Shown here in pieces: positions 41,266-48,968 of a DNA stretch of 64,000 bases. The stretch is from an uncultured Bacteroidales bacterium. GTDB lineage: Bacteria; Bacteroidota; Bacteroidia; Bacteroidales; F082. The stretch's first letter is position 1; every line of letters starts with the position of its first letter. The notes under the pieces are model-generated. The model ran no database searches, was not told the origin of the DNA, and saw nothing but the letters and a program-made list of their open reading frames with translations. The stretch lies in the NCBI GenBank assembly GCA_946408345.1, contig CAMJRR010000006.1:50585-114584 (forward strand). Reading direction: 5' to 3'. Both the position numbers and the translations under genes were made by a program.

Positions 41266-43215
41266 ATGAAAAGAAAACTGATAACTTTTGTTACGGCCTT
41301 GCTTTTAAGCGGGGTGATGTATGCGCAGAATCGGGATGGTTATGAATCCGTCCATTGGCCGGGGTTCGACTATCATCAATTTGTACGTCCTATGACAGTC
41401 ATCGGACAAGTTTACTTCAATGATGAAGTCCAAAACAGAGCCGATATTGAAGTCGCTTCTTTCGTCGGTGACGAACTTCGCGGTGTATGGAATCTTATTC
41501 AGCCTTACCCTGATGATTCCGATCCCGATTGGGCAAGTAGGTACTATGTTTATTTGCCATGCTATTACAACACCCCTGGAGAAACCTTCACTTTCAAGGC
41601 TTATGATATTGCCGCAGGTTTGGAATATGACATTTGCGCTATGGAACTCTCTGGACAGGATGATGGTTACGGTAATCCCGACGATCCATATGATTTCCAC
41701 TTCACTAGGACGGAAGAGCCGACCTATGGTCCCGAATATCCTTGGGAGCCTTCAACAAATTATAGCGGTGAAGGTATGTTGGTGGTTGCCCAAATTAAAA
41801 TCAACGGCCAATTGGTGGATAGAGCCAATTATGAAGTCGGTGCTTTCTGTGGCGAAGAATGCCGCGCCACTTCAGGTGAGGAACTTGAAGACTGGACAGA
41901 GGACGCTCTTGGCTATTTTGCATATTTCAATATTATGGGTAATGATGGCGACTCCATCAACTTCTATCTTTATGACCATGAAAGTAGTAGCATCTTCCCT
42001 GGTGTGTGCAACACTACTTTAGAAATGGAAAATGGAGGAGTAGTTGGTGCTGACATCCTTGGCGGTGATATCTTCGTCCTCAATTTCGTCACTAAGTCTA
42101 CCTTTGAAAAAGGAATTGAAGCCTATGAAGAAGACGGTGGCTATTACCTTATCGCTTCCCCCATTGGGAAGGTGAAACCATCTGATGTGACGAATATGAT
42201 GGAAAACAATATCGATCTCTACTACTTTGACCAGAACGCCTCTGATGGTCTCGAATGGATTAACATTGGTGACGGCAATACCAATCTCGTTTCAGGCAAG
42301 GGTTATCTCTATGCCAACAGCGGTGATGTCACCCTTATTTTCACAGGTTATGCTTATGACGGTGACGGCAAAGTTACCTTGTCAAAGAATGCTGAGAATA
42401 ATCCAGATGGTAGCTTAGAAGGCTGGAACCTTGTGGGAAATCCTTTCGCTCAAAAAGCATATATATCCCAGAGGGAATTCTATACAATGAATTCGGATGG
42501 CAACGAACTTGAGGCTGTAACAGGTAATAGCGTTGAAGCTATGGAAGGCATCTTCGTAATTGCCGAAACCGATGGTGAGATTCTGCAATTCAGCACTGAG
42601 GAACCCGATAAAAACTATAGCCAGATTATTCTTAATGTCTCCCGCAACCGTGGCAATGTTATGGACCGTGCCATCGTTCGCTTTGGCGAAGGCGGTATGC
42701 TTCCCAAGTTTATGCTGAATAAGGACAACACCAAGGTGTGTATCCCACAGGATAACAAAGAATATGCCGTGGTACGTAGCACCGAGGCTGGTGAACTCCC
42801 CGTGAACTTTAAGGCTGCCCAAAATGGAACCTATACCATTAGTGTCAATACTGAAGAAGTGGACGTGAACTATCTGCACCTTATCGACAACCTGACAGGT
42901 GCCGACATCAACCTGCTTCAAACCCCAAGCTACAGCTTTGATGCATTGACCACCGACTATGCCAGCCGTTTCAAACTGGTGTTCTCCACTGGTGCCAATA
43001 ATGAGGATCAATTCAGTTTCTATAGCAATGGTAACTGGATTATCAATAACGAAGGTGATGCCACCTTACAAGTGGTTGACGTCGCAGGTCGTATTATGAG
43101 TAGCGAAGAAATTAGTGGTTGCTTCAGCAAGCACATTGAAGCCGCTTCTGGTGTCTATATGCTCCGCCTCATCAATGGCAACAATACGAAAGTTCAAAAG
43201 ATTGTAATCAAATAA
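41266..43215 (+). CDS. secreted protein with T9SS type A C-terminal sorting domain
   Basis: 649-aa exported protein of unknown function. Signal peptide about 1-20 (VMYAQ). Two related beta-rich units lie at about 35-145 and 165-275: each has an ExxxFxxG(D/E)ExR core (IEVASFVGDELRGVW; YEVGAFCGEECRATS). The C-terminus is a standard Por secretion tail (LQVVDVAGRIMSSEEIS ... GVYMLRLINGNNTKVQKIVIK). It proves that the organism uses type IX secretion. It follows the protease cassette, but with its own promoter. Confidence 0.8.
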   Translation: MKRKLITFVTALLLSGVMYAQNRDGYESVHWPGFDYHQFVRPMTVIGQVYFNDEVQNRADIEVASFVGDELRGVWNLIQPYPDDSDPDWASRYYVYLPCYYNTPGETFTFKAYDIAAGLEYDICAMELSGQDDGYGNPDDPYDFHFTRTEEPTYGPEYPWEPSTNYSGEGMLVVAQIKINGQLVDRANYEVGAFCGEECRATSGEELEDWTEDALGYFAYFNIMGNDGDSINFYLYDHESSSIFPGVCNTTLEMENGGVVGADILGGDIFVLNFVTKSTFEKGIEAYEEDGGYYLIASPIGKVKPSDVTNMMENNIDLYYFDQNASDGLEWINIGDGNTNLVSGKGYLYANSGDVTLIFTGYAYDGDGKVTLSKNAENNPDGSLEGWNLVGNPFAQKAYISQREFYTMNSDGNELEAVTGNSVEAMEGIFVIAETDGEILQFSTEEPDKNYSQIILNVSRNRGNVMDRAIVRFGEGGMLPKFMLNKDNTKVCIPQDNKEYAVVRSTEAGELPVNFKAAQNGTYTISVNTEEVDVNYLHLIDNLTGADINLLQTPSYSFDALTTDYASRFKLVFSTGANNEDQFSFYSNGNWIINNEGDATLQVVDVAGRIMSSEEISGCFSKHIEAASGVYMLRLINGNNTKVQKIVIK

Positions 43216-43234
43216 TTTAGAGAGTTTTATCTAA

Positions 43235-43279
43235 ACAGAAATTCCCTTCGTGTTGTGACACGGAGGGAATTTCTGTTTT
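43235..43279. terminator. bidirectional terminator
   Basis: A 13-base perfect stem ACAGAAATTCCCT / AGGGAATTTCTGT with a GC-rich inner hairpin, followed by TTTT. It separates the convergent T9SS-tail gene and fprA. Confidence 0.85.
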
Positions 43280-43300
43280 CAAGAAAGTAGGGTAGGAGAC

Positions 43301-44491
43301 TCAACCTTTTATGGCAGTAGCTACAGTCTTGCCAAGGTTGTAAAGTTTGTCCCAGTCCTCTTCGCGAATGGGAGCACCCTTTACCTCGACACTGTCCGCA
43401 ACGAGATTCCATTTGCCTTCCTCTGCATATTTGGCAAGGGTCTTCACTCCACCACCACTCCAGCTCATACCACCGAAGATGGCATAACATTTGTCCTTTG
43501 GCTTAAACTCGTTGATTTCGTGGACAAGCAGTGTCATATTGGGGAACATATTACCATAATGTGCACAGGCTCCGATGATGACACCTTTGTATTTCCAAAT
43601 ATCGCTCATAATGAATGAGACCTCTGTTTTAGCCACGTCGTAGACTTTCACCTCCTTGATACCAGCCTCAGCAACACCACGAGCCACAATCTCGGCCATT
43701 CGAGCTGTGTTGCCATGCATCGAGCCGTAGACGATAACCACGCCCTCATCTGACTCCTGCTTGCTCCATTGGGTGTACTTGCCAATGACCCAAGCAAGGT
43801 TGCTGCGCCATATCAAACCGTGCGATGGAGCAATCATTTGGATTTCCAAGGCACTGAGCTTCTCTATGGCCTTCAAGGCTTGCATGGCCACCTTGCCGAC
43901 AATGTTAGCATAGTAGCGGCGCATCTCATCCTCATAGAAGGCGAGGTTGACTTGGTCGTCGAAAATGCCGCCGTTGAGAGCACCAAAGCCACCAAAGGCA
44001 TCGTTGCTGAATACAATCTTGCTGTTTTGTTCGTAGGTTACCATCGACTCTGGCCAATGCACCATTGGTACCATAAAGAACTGCAACGTGTGTTCCCCTA
44101 GGCTTAAAGTCTCGCCATCGGTCACGACTCTTTTGTTCTCAACAGGACCATAGAAAGCTTCAAGAGGGGCAAAGGTCTTGGCATTGCCTACCACCTGCAC
44201 CTCTGGATACTCACGAAGCACTGCAGCCATCGTACTGCTGTGGTCGGGTTCGTCATGATTAATAATAAGGTAGTCAACCTTGCGACCTTGCAGGGCCGAC
44301 TTCACCTTGAAGAGATATTCCTCCAAGAAGTTGGCTTCTACTGGGTCTATCAGGGCAACTTTCTCATCGACGATAAGGTAAGAATTATAAGAGACACCAT
44401 TGGGCAGTTCCATATGGTTTTCAAACAGGTCGGTGTGTCGGTCATTGACACCGACGTAATAAATGTTTTCGGTTAATTGAATCTGTTGCAT
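43301..44491 (-). CDS. fprA: flavodiiron protein FprA
   Basis: 396-aa A-type flavoprotein that reduces O2 (or NO) to water with a diiron centre. The N-terminal metallo-beta-lactamase-like domain has the diiron motif NHDEPDHSS (H-x-E-x-D-H). A flavodoxin domain at about 253-396 has the FMN loop YGSMHGNTARMAE. It is last in a group with hrb, rubredoxin and rubrerythrin on the same strand. Confidence 0.93.
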   Translation of the reverse strand: MQQIQLTENIYYVGVNDRHTDLFENHMELPNGVSYNSYLIVDEKVALIDPVEANFLEEYLFKVKSALQGRKVDYLIINHDEPDHSSTMAAVLREYPEVQVVGNAKTFAPLEAFYGPVENKRVVTDGETLSLGEHTLQFFMVPMVHWPESMVTYEQNSKIVFSNDAFGGFGALNGGIFDDQVNLAFYEDEMRRYYANIVGKVAMQALKAIEKLSALEIQMIAPSHGLIWRSNLAWVIGKYTQWSKQESDEGVVIVYGSMHGNTARMAEIVARGVAEAGIKEVKVYDVAKTEVSFIMSDIWKYKGVIIGACAHYGNMFPNMTLLVHEINEFKPKDKCYAIFGGMSWSGGGVKTLAKYAEEGKWNLVADSVEVKGAPIREEDWDKLYNLGKTVATAIKG

Positions 44492-44514
44492 AATTGATGA
44501 TGTTGTTTTGTTTG

Positions 44515-44542
44515 GTAGAGACGCGCCATGGTGCGTCTCTAC
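44515..44542. repeat. REP-like palindrome (GTAGAGACG family), copy 2
   Basis: GTAGAGACGC ... GCGTCTCTAC, 28 bases with a CCATGG core, between fprA and hrb, 3 bases past the hrb stop. Confidence 0.75.
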
Positions 44543-44544
44543 AG

Positions 44545-45165
44545 CTAAAAAACCTCCTCAAAATCCTCTACGCCATGTTTGCACAAAGGACATTCGAAGT
44601 CGGGTGGGAGAGAGTCGCCTTCGTATACATAGCCACAAACCTTGCACACCCATCGACGTTTGCCATCCTTGGGTTTTTCCTGGGGTTGCGGTTTGGGTTT
44701 GATGTTTTTCTGGTAATAGTCGTATGTCACCGATGGTTTGTCAGACAGCACTTGGGCATCAAGCACATCGGCGATGAACATCGTGTGTGTGCCAAAATCG
44801 ATGCTCTTGTTGACACGGCAGGCCAGATAAGCATTGGTGTACTTCGGGATGTAAAGCACATGGTTGACAGCACGGTGCTCGGCTTCACAGTTGGCGAATT
44901 TGTTCACTTTGCGCCCCGACTGGAAGCCAAAATGCTCGAAGACCTTCATCGGTGTCTCAGTGGTCAGCATACTGATGTTGAACACACAAGAGTCCTTAAT
45001 GAGGTCGTGTGTATAGTTGCCCTTGTTGACCGTTACTGAAATCTGCAAAGGGTTGCTTGTGACTTGGATCACTGTATTGACGATGCAGCCGTTATCGATG
45101 TTGTCGTAATTGGTGGTCAGCACATAAAGGCCGTAACCGATATTGAATAACGCCTTGGTATCCAT
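44545..45165 (-). CDS. hrb: flavin reductase-rubredoxin fusion (high molecular weight rubredoxin)
   Basis: 206-aa fusion. Residues 1-150 are a flavin-reductase-like FMN-binding domain (VTSNPLQISVTVNKGNYT). A Pro/Lys linker leads to a rubredoxin domain (WVCKVCGYVYEGDSLPPDFECPLCK) with CxxC pairs at both ends. Hrb passes electrons from NAD(P)H to FprA in Moorella and related anaerobes. Its position before fprA fits. Confidence 0.92.
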   Translation of the reverse strand: MDTKALFNIGYGLYVLTTNYDNIDNGCIVNTVIQVTSNPLQISVTVNKGNYTHDLIKDSCVFNISMLTTETPMKVFEHFGFQSGRKVNKFANCEAEHRAVNHVLYIPKYTNAYLACRVNKSIDFGTHTMFIADVLDAQVLSDKPSVTYDYYQKNIKPKPQPQEKPKDGKRRWVCKVCGYVYEGDSLPPDFECPLCKHGVEDFEEVF

Positions 45166-45180
45166 AATGTTATTAATTAT

Positions 45181-45208
45181 GTAGAGACGTAGCGCGCTAC
45201 GTCTCTAC
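45181..45208. repeat. REP-like palindrome (GTAGAGACG family), copy 3
   Basis: A perfect 28-base palindrome GTAGAGACGTAGCG/CGCTACGTCTCTAC in the 53-base gap between hrb and the rubredoxin gene. Confidence 0.78.
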
Positions 45209-45218
45209 AAATCGTTGA

Positions 45219-45380
45219 TTATTCCATGACAGAAAAGCTGTCCTTGCCGATACCGCAAAGCGGGCATTTCCAGCTGTCTGGAATGGCTTCAAACGGAGTG
45301 CCGGGAGCGATGCCGCTGTCGGGATCGCCTTTTTCTGGGTCGTAGATGTAACCGCAGACGTCGCAAACGTACTTTTTCAT
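45219..45380 (-). CDS. rubredoxin
   Basis: 53-aa protein too short to appear in longer-frame lists. It reads [44 protein letters not shown]. The two CxxCG pairs bind one iron. It is an electron carrier for rubrerythrin or FprA. It lies between rubrerythrin and hrb. Confidence 0.95.
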   Translation of the reverse strand: MKKYVCDVCGYIYDPEKGDPDSGIAPGTPFEAIPDSWKCPLCGIGKDSFSVME

Positions 45381-45409
45381 AATGAGTGAATTATTTGATT
45401 TATAATGGA

Positions 45410-45949
45410 TTAATAGTTTTCAGCCTTGATTTGGAAATAGGATTGCGGATGATTGCACACGGGGCAGATTTGCGGAGCCTTCTTTCCAATGACGATATGT
45501 CCACAATTGGAACATTGCCAAACCATATCGCCTTCGCGTGAGAACACCAGGCCATCCTCAATGTTCTTCAGGAGCTTGCGATAACGCTCTTCGTGCTCCT
45601 TCTCGATTTTGGCGACCAATTCGAAGAGTACAGCTATCTTGGTGAAACCTTCCTCGCGAGCCGTCTTGGCCATACCTGCGTACATGTCGGTCCACTCGTA
45701 GTTTTCGCCATCTGCGGCATCCTTCAAGTTGGTTTTAGTGTCGGGCACCTCGCCGTCGTGCAATAGTTTGAACCAAATCTTGGCATGTTCCTGCTCGTTA
45801 CGGGCAGTCTCTTCGAAAAGGTCGGCGATTTGGTTGTAGCCTTCTTTGCGCGCCTTGGAGGCATAATAAGTGTACTTGTTGCGGGCTTGTGATTCACCAG
45901 CAAAAGCAGCCATCAAATTGGCTTCGGTTTTTGAGCCTTTTAATTCCAT
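45410..45949 (-). CDS. rbr: rubrerythrin
   Basis: 179-aa non-haem iron peroxidase. A ferritin-like diiron domain at 1-140 has [27 protein letters not shown] and [12 protein letters not shown] (Glu/His ligands). A C-terminal rubredoxin domain has CSNCGHI and CPVCNHPQ. It reduces H2O2 in anaerobes. First gene of the oxygen-defence group. Confidence 0.95.
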   Translation of the reverse strand: MELKGSKTEANLMAAFAGESQARNKYTYYASKARKEGYNQIADLFEETARNEQEHAKIWFKLLHDGEVPDTKTNLKDAADGENYEWTDMYAGMAKTAREEGFTKIAVLFELVAKIEKEHEERYRKLLKNIEDGLVFSREGDMVWQCSNCGHIVIGKKAPQICPVCNHPQSYFQIKAENY

Positions 45950-46034
45950 AATAGAATAGTTTATTTATTGATTATAAGTTAGTTATGAAAAATCTAATGT
46001 TTTAAAAGGGTAGGGGGTAACCTCCTTTTCGTGG

Positions 46035-46042
46035 CAAAGGTA
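46035..46042 (-). promoter_or_regulatory. -7 box before rubrerythrin
   Basis: The minus strand reads TACCTTTG, exact TAnnTTTG, with about 80 bases of leader to the rubrerythrin ATG. Confidence 0.55.
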
Positions 46043-46075
46043 ACATTATTTTTCTGAAAAGCCGCACAAATTCCG

Positions 46076-46083
46076 TAATTTTG
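46076..46083 (+). promoter_or_regulatory. -7 box very close to the exonuclease start
   Basis: TAATTTTG, exact TAnnTTTG, ends 8 bases before ATG 46092. Transcription would start at or within a few bases of the ATG, suggesting a nearly leaderless message. Confidence 0.5.
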
Positions 46084-46091
46084 CAACCGCT

Positions 46092-46670
46092 ATGATTTTT
46101 AATCGAAATAAGGAGAAAATTGAAGGTGTTGCGTGGCCTGATGCAGAGTGGCCTTCATATATTCCCAAGTATCATTTATATGATTTTGCCGCCATTGATT
46201 TTGAAGGAGCCAACGGTGAGGTGACGAGTGCTTGTAGTATGGGCATAGTCATCGTAAGGAATGATGAAATTGCCGAGCGTTACTATAGCTTGATGAAACC
46301 AGTGCCCAACAGATATGACTTTTGGACGACCAAGGTACACGGCATAACCTATAAGGACACAAATCATGCACCGTTGTTTCCCGAAGTTTGGGACAAGGTA
46401 AAGGACAAAGTGAAAGGATTGCCGATGGTGGCACATGGCATTTCGTTTGACGAGCGTGTGCTGAAGGCTTTGCATGAGTTGTATCATATTCCGTATCCGA
46501 ATTTCAAGTTCTATTGCACACATCTAGGTTCACAACTATTGGTCCCTGAATTGGAGAACCATAAGTTGCAGACTGTTGCAAAGCATTTTGGTTACGACTT
46601 GGCCAAGAACCATCATAATGCCGTGGCCGACGCGGAGGCTTGTGCGGTGATTGCGATGCATATTTTCTGA
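46092..46670 (+). CDS. DEDDh 3'-5' exonuclease (DNA polymerase III epsilon-like)
   Basis: 192-aa exonuclease. Motif I is AAIDFEGANG, with MVAHGISFDERVL (Exo II-like) and HHNAVADAEACAVIA (Exo III, HxxxxD). No helicase or polymerase domain is attached, so it is a stand-alone proofreading or repair-type nuclease, not clearly DnaQ itself. It is divergent from the rubrerythrin gene. Confidence 0.85.
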   Translation: MIFNRNKEKIEGVAWPDAEWPSYIPKYHLYDFAAIDFEGANGEVTSACSMGIVIVRNDEIAERYYSLMKPVPNRYDFWTTKVHGITYKDTNHAPLFPEVWDKVKDKVKGLPMVAHGISFDERVLKALHELYHIPYPNFKFYCTHLGSQLLVPELENHKLQTVAKHFGYDLAKNHHNAVADAEACAVIAMHIF

Positions 46671-47075
46671 AAAAGTGTCCACTTTTATGTCATTCCCTTG
46701 GAAATCTATAAAAGCGGACGGGGCAAGAATTGGATTATATTATTATCGTTGTTGTGTTCAAAAGAAAAGTGTTTTGTGTCCAGTGTGGTATACTCCAAAA
46801 TATACTATTTAACATAATATGTATTATTTCCAAAAAGAGCGAAATTGAGAACAAGCCTATCACGGTTTGCAGTCAGCAAAACCCAGGAATTCTTTGGGCT
46901 TTGGAAATAATCCATTTAATATATCGAAAACAAGGCTAAAATTTGCCATTTCCATCAGTTTTTCGCTTGTCGAAACCAAAATGATGATTACCTTTGCATC
47001 TTCACACAATTACCCACTTGTGTTGTAAATGGAATCTTTGAATTTTGAATCTTAAATATTAAATTACAGAATATT
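46671..47075 (+). other. spacer with a promoter box, no supported gene
   Basis: TACCTTTG at 46989-46996 matches TAnnTTTG and lies 80 bases before the DUF3127 gene. A 69-codon frame at 46730-46939 has no homology I recognise and poor composition. Nothing else is seen. Confidence 0.4.
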
Positions 47076-47483
47076 ATGGAAATTATCGGAAAAGTGGTCA
47101 GACTAGGTAATCTGACTGAAGGAACCAGCGCCCGCGGTCCATGGCGCAAGCAAGAACTCATTATTGAGACCGAAGAACAATATCCTCGTACAGTATGTTT
47201 GATCTGTTGGACGAACCAAATCGACGAGATTCAAAAATTCGCGCCCGGACAGACCATCAAGGCACAGATTGATATTTCATCACGCGAATTCAACGGCAAA
47301 TGGTACACGGATGTCCGTGTATGGCGTTTTGACCCTGTTGGTGCTGCCGCTCCAGCTGCCCCTGTTGCCGCTTCTGCACAACCCGCTCAACAACCTGCGA
47401 TGCACCAGACACCATCACCAGCAGTTCCTGCACAGGAATTCTATCCGCCAGCGGAAGACAGTGTGGACGACCTTCCCTTCTGA
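47076..47483 (+). CDS. DUF3127 OB-fold-like protein with SSB-like acidic tip
   Basis: 135-aa protein. Residues 1-85 match the DUF3127 pattern (GKVVRLGNLTEGTSARGPWRKQ) and look like an OB-fold as in single-stranded DNA-binding protein. An Ala/Pro/Gln-rich linker leads to the C-terminus DSVDDLPF, nearly the SSB tip DDDIPF that recruits DNA-repair partners. It may therefore bind nucleic acid or SSB partners. A hairpin terminator follows. Confidence 0.82.
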   Translation: MEIIGKVVRLGNLTEGTSARGPWRKQELIIETEEQYPRTVCLICWTNQIDEIQKFAPGQTIKAQIDISSREFNGKWYTDVRVWRFDPVGAAAPAAPVAASAQPAQQPAMHQTPSPAVPAQEFYPPAEDSVDDLPF

Positions 47484-47502
47484 TATTATGTTAAATTAGA
47501 GC

Positions 47503-47532
47503 GCCGCAGTCTGCATAAAAACAGGCTGCGGC
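47503..47532 (+). terminator. hairpin after the DUF3127 gene
   Basis: GCCGCAG pairs with CTGCGGC around a 16-base loop, followed by TTATAATT. It lies 20 bases past the stop and 15 before mnmE. Confidence 0.55.
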
Positions 47533-47546
47533 TTATAATTAAAGCT

Positions 47547-48962
47547 ATGCAAACCAACATCTTAAATATTGATACTATCTGCGCTGTTGCTACACCATTT
47601 GGTATGGGAGCTATTGCGATGGTACGCGTCTCTGGTCCAAATGCCATTTCCATTGTCAGTCAACTGTTTGTGCGGAATGGAAAACCTTTCGATTTGGAAG
47701 AAATGGTTCCCAACAAAGTCTATCATGGCCATATAATGGACAAAGGCAAAATACTTGACGAAGTGTTGGTGTACTTCTTCAAAGCCCCTCACTCATTCAC
47801 AGGAGAAGACTCAGCTGAAATCAGTATGCATGGGTCAATATATGTCCAGCAGAAATTAATCCAAGTGTTGATTGACCACGGTTGCCGTATGGCAGAAGCC
47901 GGAGAGTTCACACGTCGTGCTTTCGTCAACCGAAAGTTCGATCTTATCCAAGCTGAAGCCATCGCCGATTTGATCAGTTCGGAAAGCGAAGCCGCTCATC
48001 GGGTGGCTATCAACCAACTGAAAGGTGGATTTTCTAAAGAGCTTCAAGTGATGCGTTCCAAACTATTGGAAATGACATCATTGATTGAACTTGAATTGGA
48101 TTTTTCGGAAGAAGATGTTGAGTTTGCTGACCGTAGCCAACTGAAGGCTTTATTGAAGGAAACTCTAACTCATGTCGATAAGTTGAAAGACTCTTTCCGC
48201 CTTGGAAATGCCATCAAAAACGGCATTCCTGTTGTGATTGTTGGTCAAACAAATACAGGTAAAAGTACCTTATTGAATGCACTTCTTGGTGAAGACCGCG
48301 CTATCGTGAGCGACATTGCAGGCACTACCCGTGATACCATTGAGGAAACGCTGAACATTAATGGTATCCTTTACCGTTTCATCGATACTGCTGGGCTACG
48401 TAAAACAGATGAAACCATTGAGAAAATCGGCATTGAACGGTCATACAAGAAAATCGCCGAGGCCAATGTCGTTATCGGTATGCTGGATGCCACAACTGGA
48501 TATGAAGCAATGCTTTCGGCTGCAAATGACATCCAATCCAAGGTGGACTTGTCGATCCAGCAACTGATATTATGTATTAATAAGGTGGATACTATGGCAG
48601 ACCAAGGTGAAACTTTGTTGGGAAATCTTCGCTTTGACCTCGACAACGATGGCATCCTAGTCATATGTCTATCCGCCAAGCACGGATTCGGCCTCAATGA
48701 CCTTTATAACGCTTTAAAGCACAGTCAGCCCTATGCTGCTCCTGATGCCACATTGGTCACTAATATTAGGCATTATGAGGCTTTGCTTTATGCCTCTGAT
48801 AGTCTAAAATCAGTTCAACAAGGACTTGAGAAAGACATTCCTATCGATTTGATTTCCCAAGATTTGCGTCAAGCATTGCATTATCTTGGTAGCATCACTG
48901 GCGAGATTACGACGGACGATGTATTGGGCACCATCTTTTCAAGATTTTGCATCGGTAAATGA
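47547..48962 (+). CDS. mnmE: tRNA modification GTPase MnmE
   Basis: 471-aa GTPase that with MnmG makes cmnm5U34 in tRNA. The N-terminal folate-type domain (AIAMVRVSGPNAISI), central helices and a G domain with G1 GQTNTGKST (about 235), DIAGTT and DTAGLR (G3) are present. The C-terminus ends FSRFCIGK, the family's conserved CxGK. Length is normal. Confidence 0.97.
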   Translation: MQTNILNIDTICAVATPFGMGAIAMVRVSGPNAISIVSQLFVRNGKPFDLEEMVPNKVYHGHIMDKGKILDEVLVYFFKAPHSFTGEDSAEISMHGSIYVQQKLIQVLIDHGCRMAEAGEFTRRAFVNRKFDLIQAEAIADLISSESEAAHRVAINQLKGGFSKELQVMRSKLLEMTSLIELELDFSEEDVEFADRSQLKALLKETLTHVDKLKDSFRLGNAIKNGIPVVIVGQTNTGKSTLLNALLGEDRAIVSDIAGTTRDTIEETLNINGILYRFIDTAGLRKTDETIEKIGIERSYKKIAEANVVIGMLDATTGYEAMLSAANDIQSKVDLSIQQLILCINKVDTMADQGETLLGNLRFDLDNDGILVICLSAKHGFGLNDLYNALKHSQPYAAPDATLVTNIRHYEALLYASDSLKSVQQGLEKDIPIDLISQDLRQALHYLGSITGEITTDDVLGTIFSRFCIGK

Positions 48963-48968
48963 TGGATT

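Noticed and set aside
46730..46939. 69-codon plus-strand frame
   Set aside because: AT-rich, no recognisable motif, no promoter box or RBS at its start.
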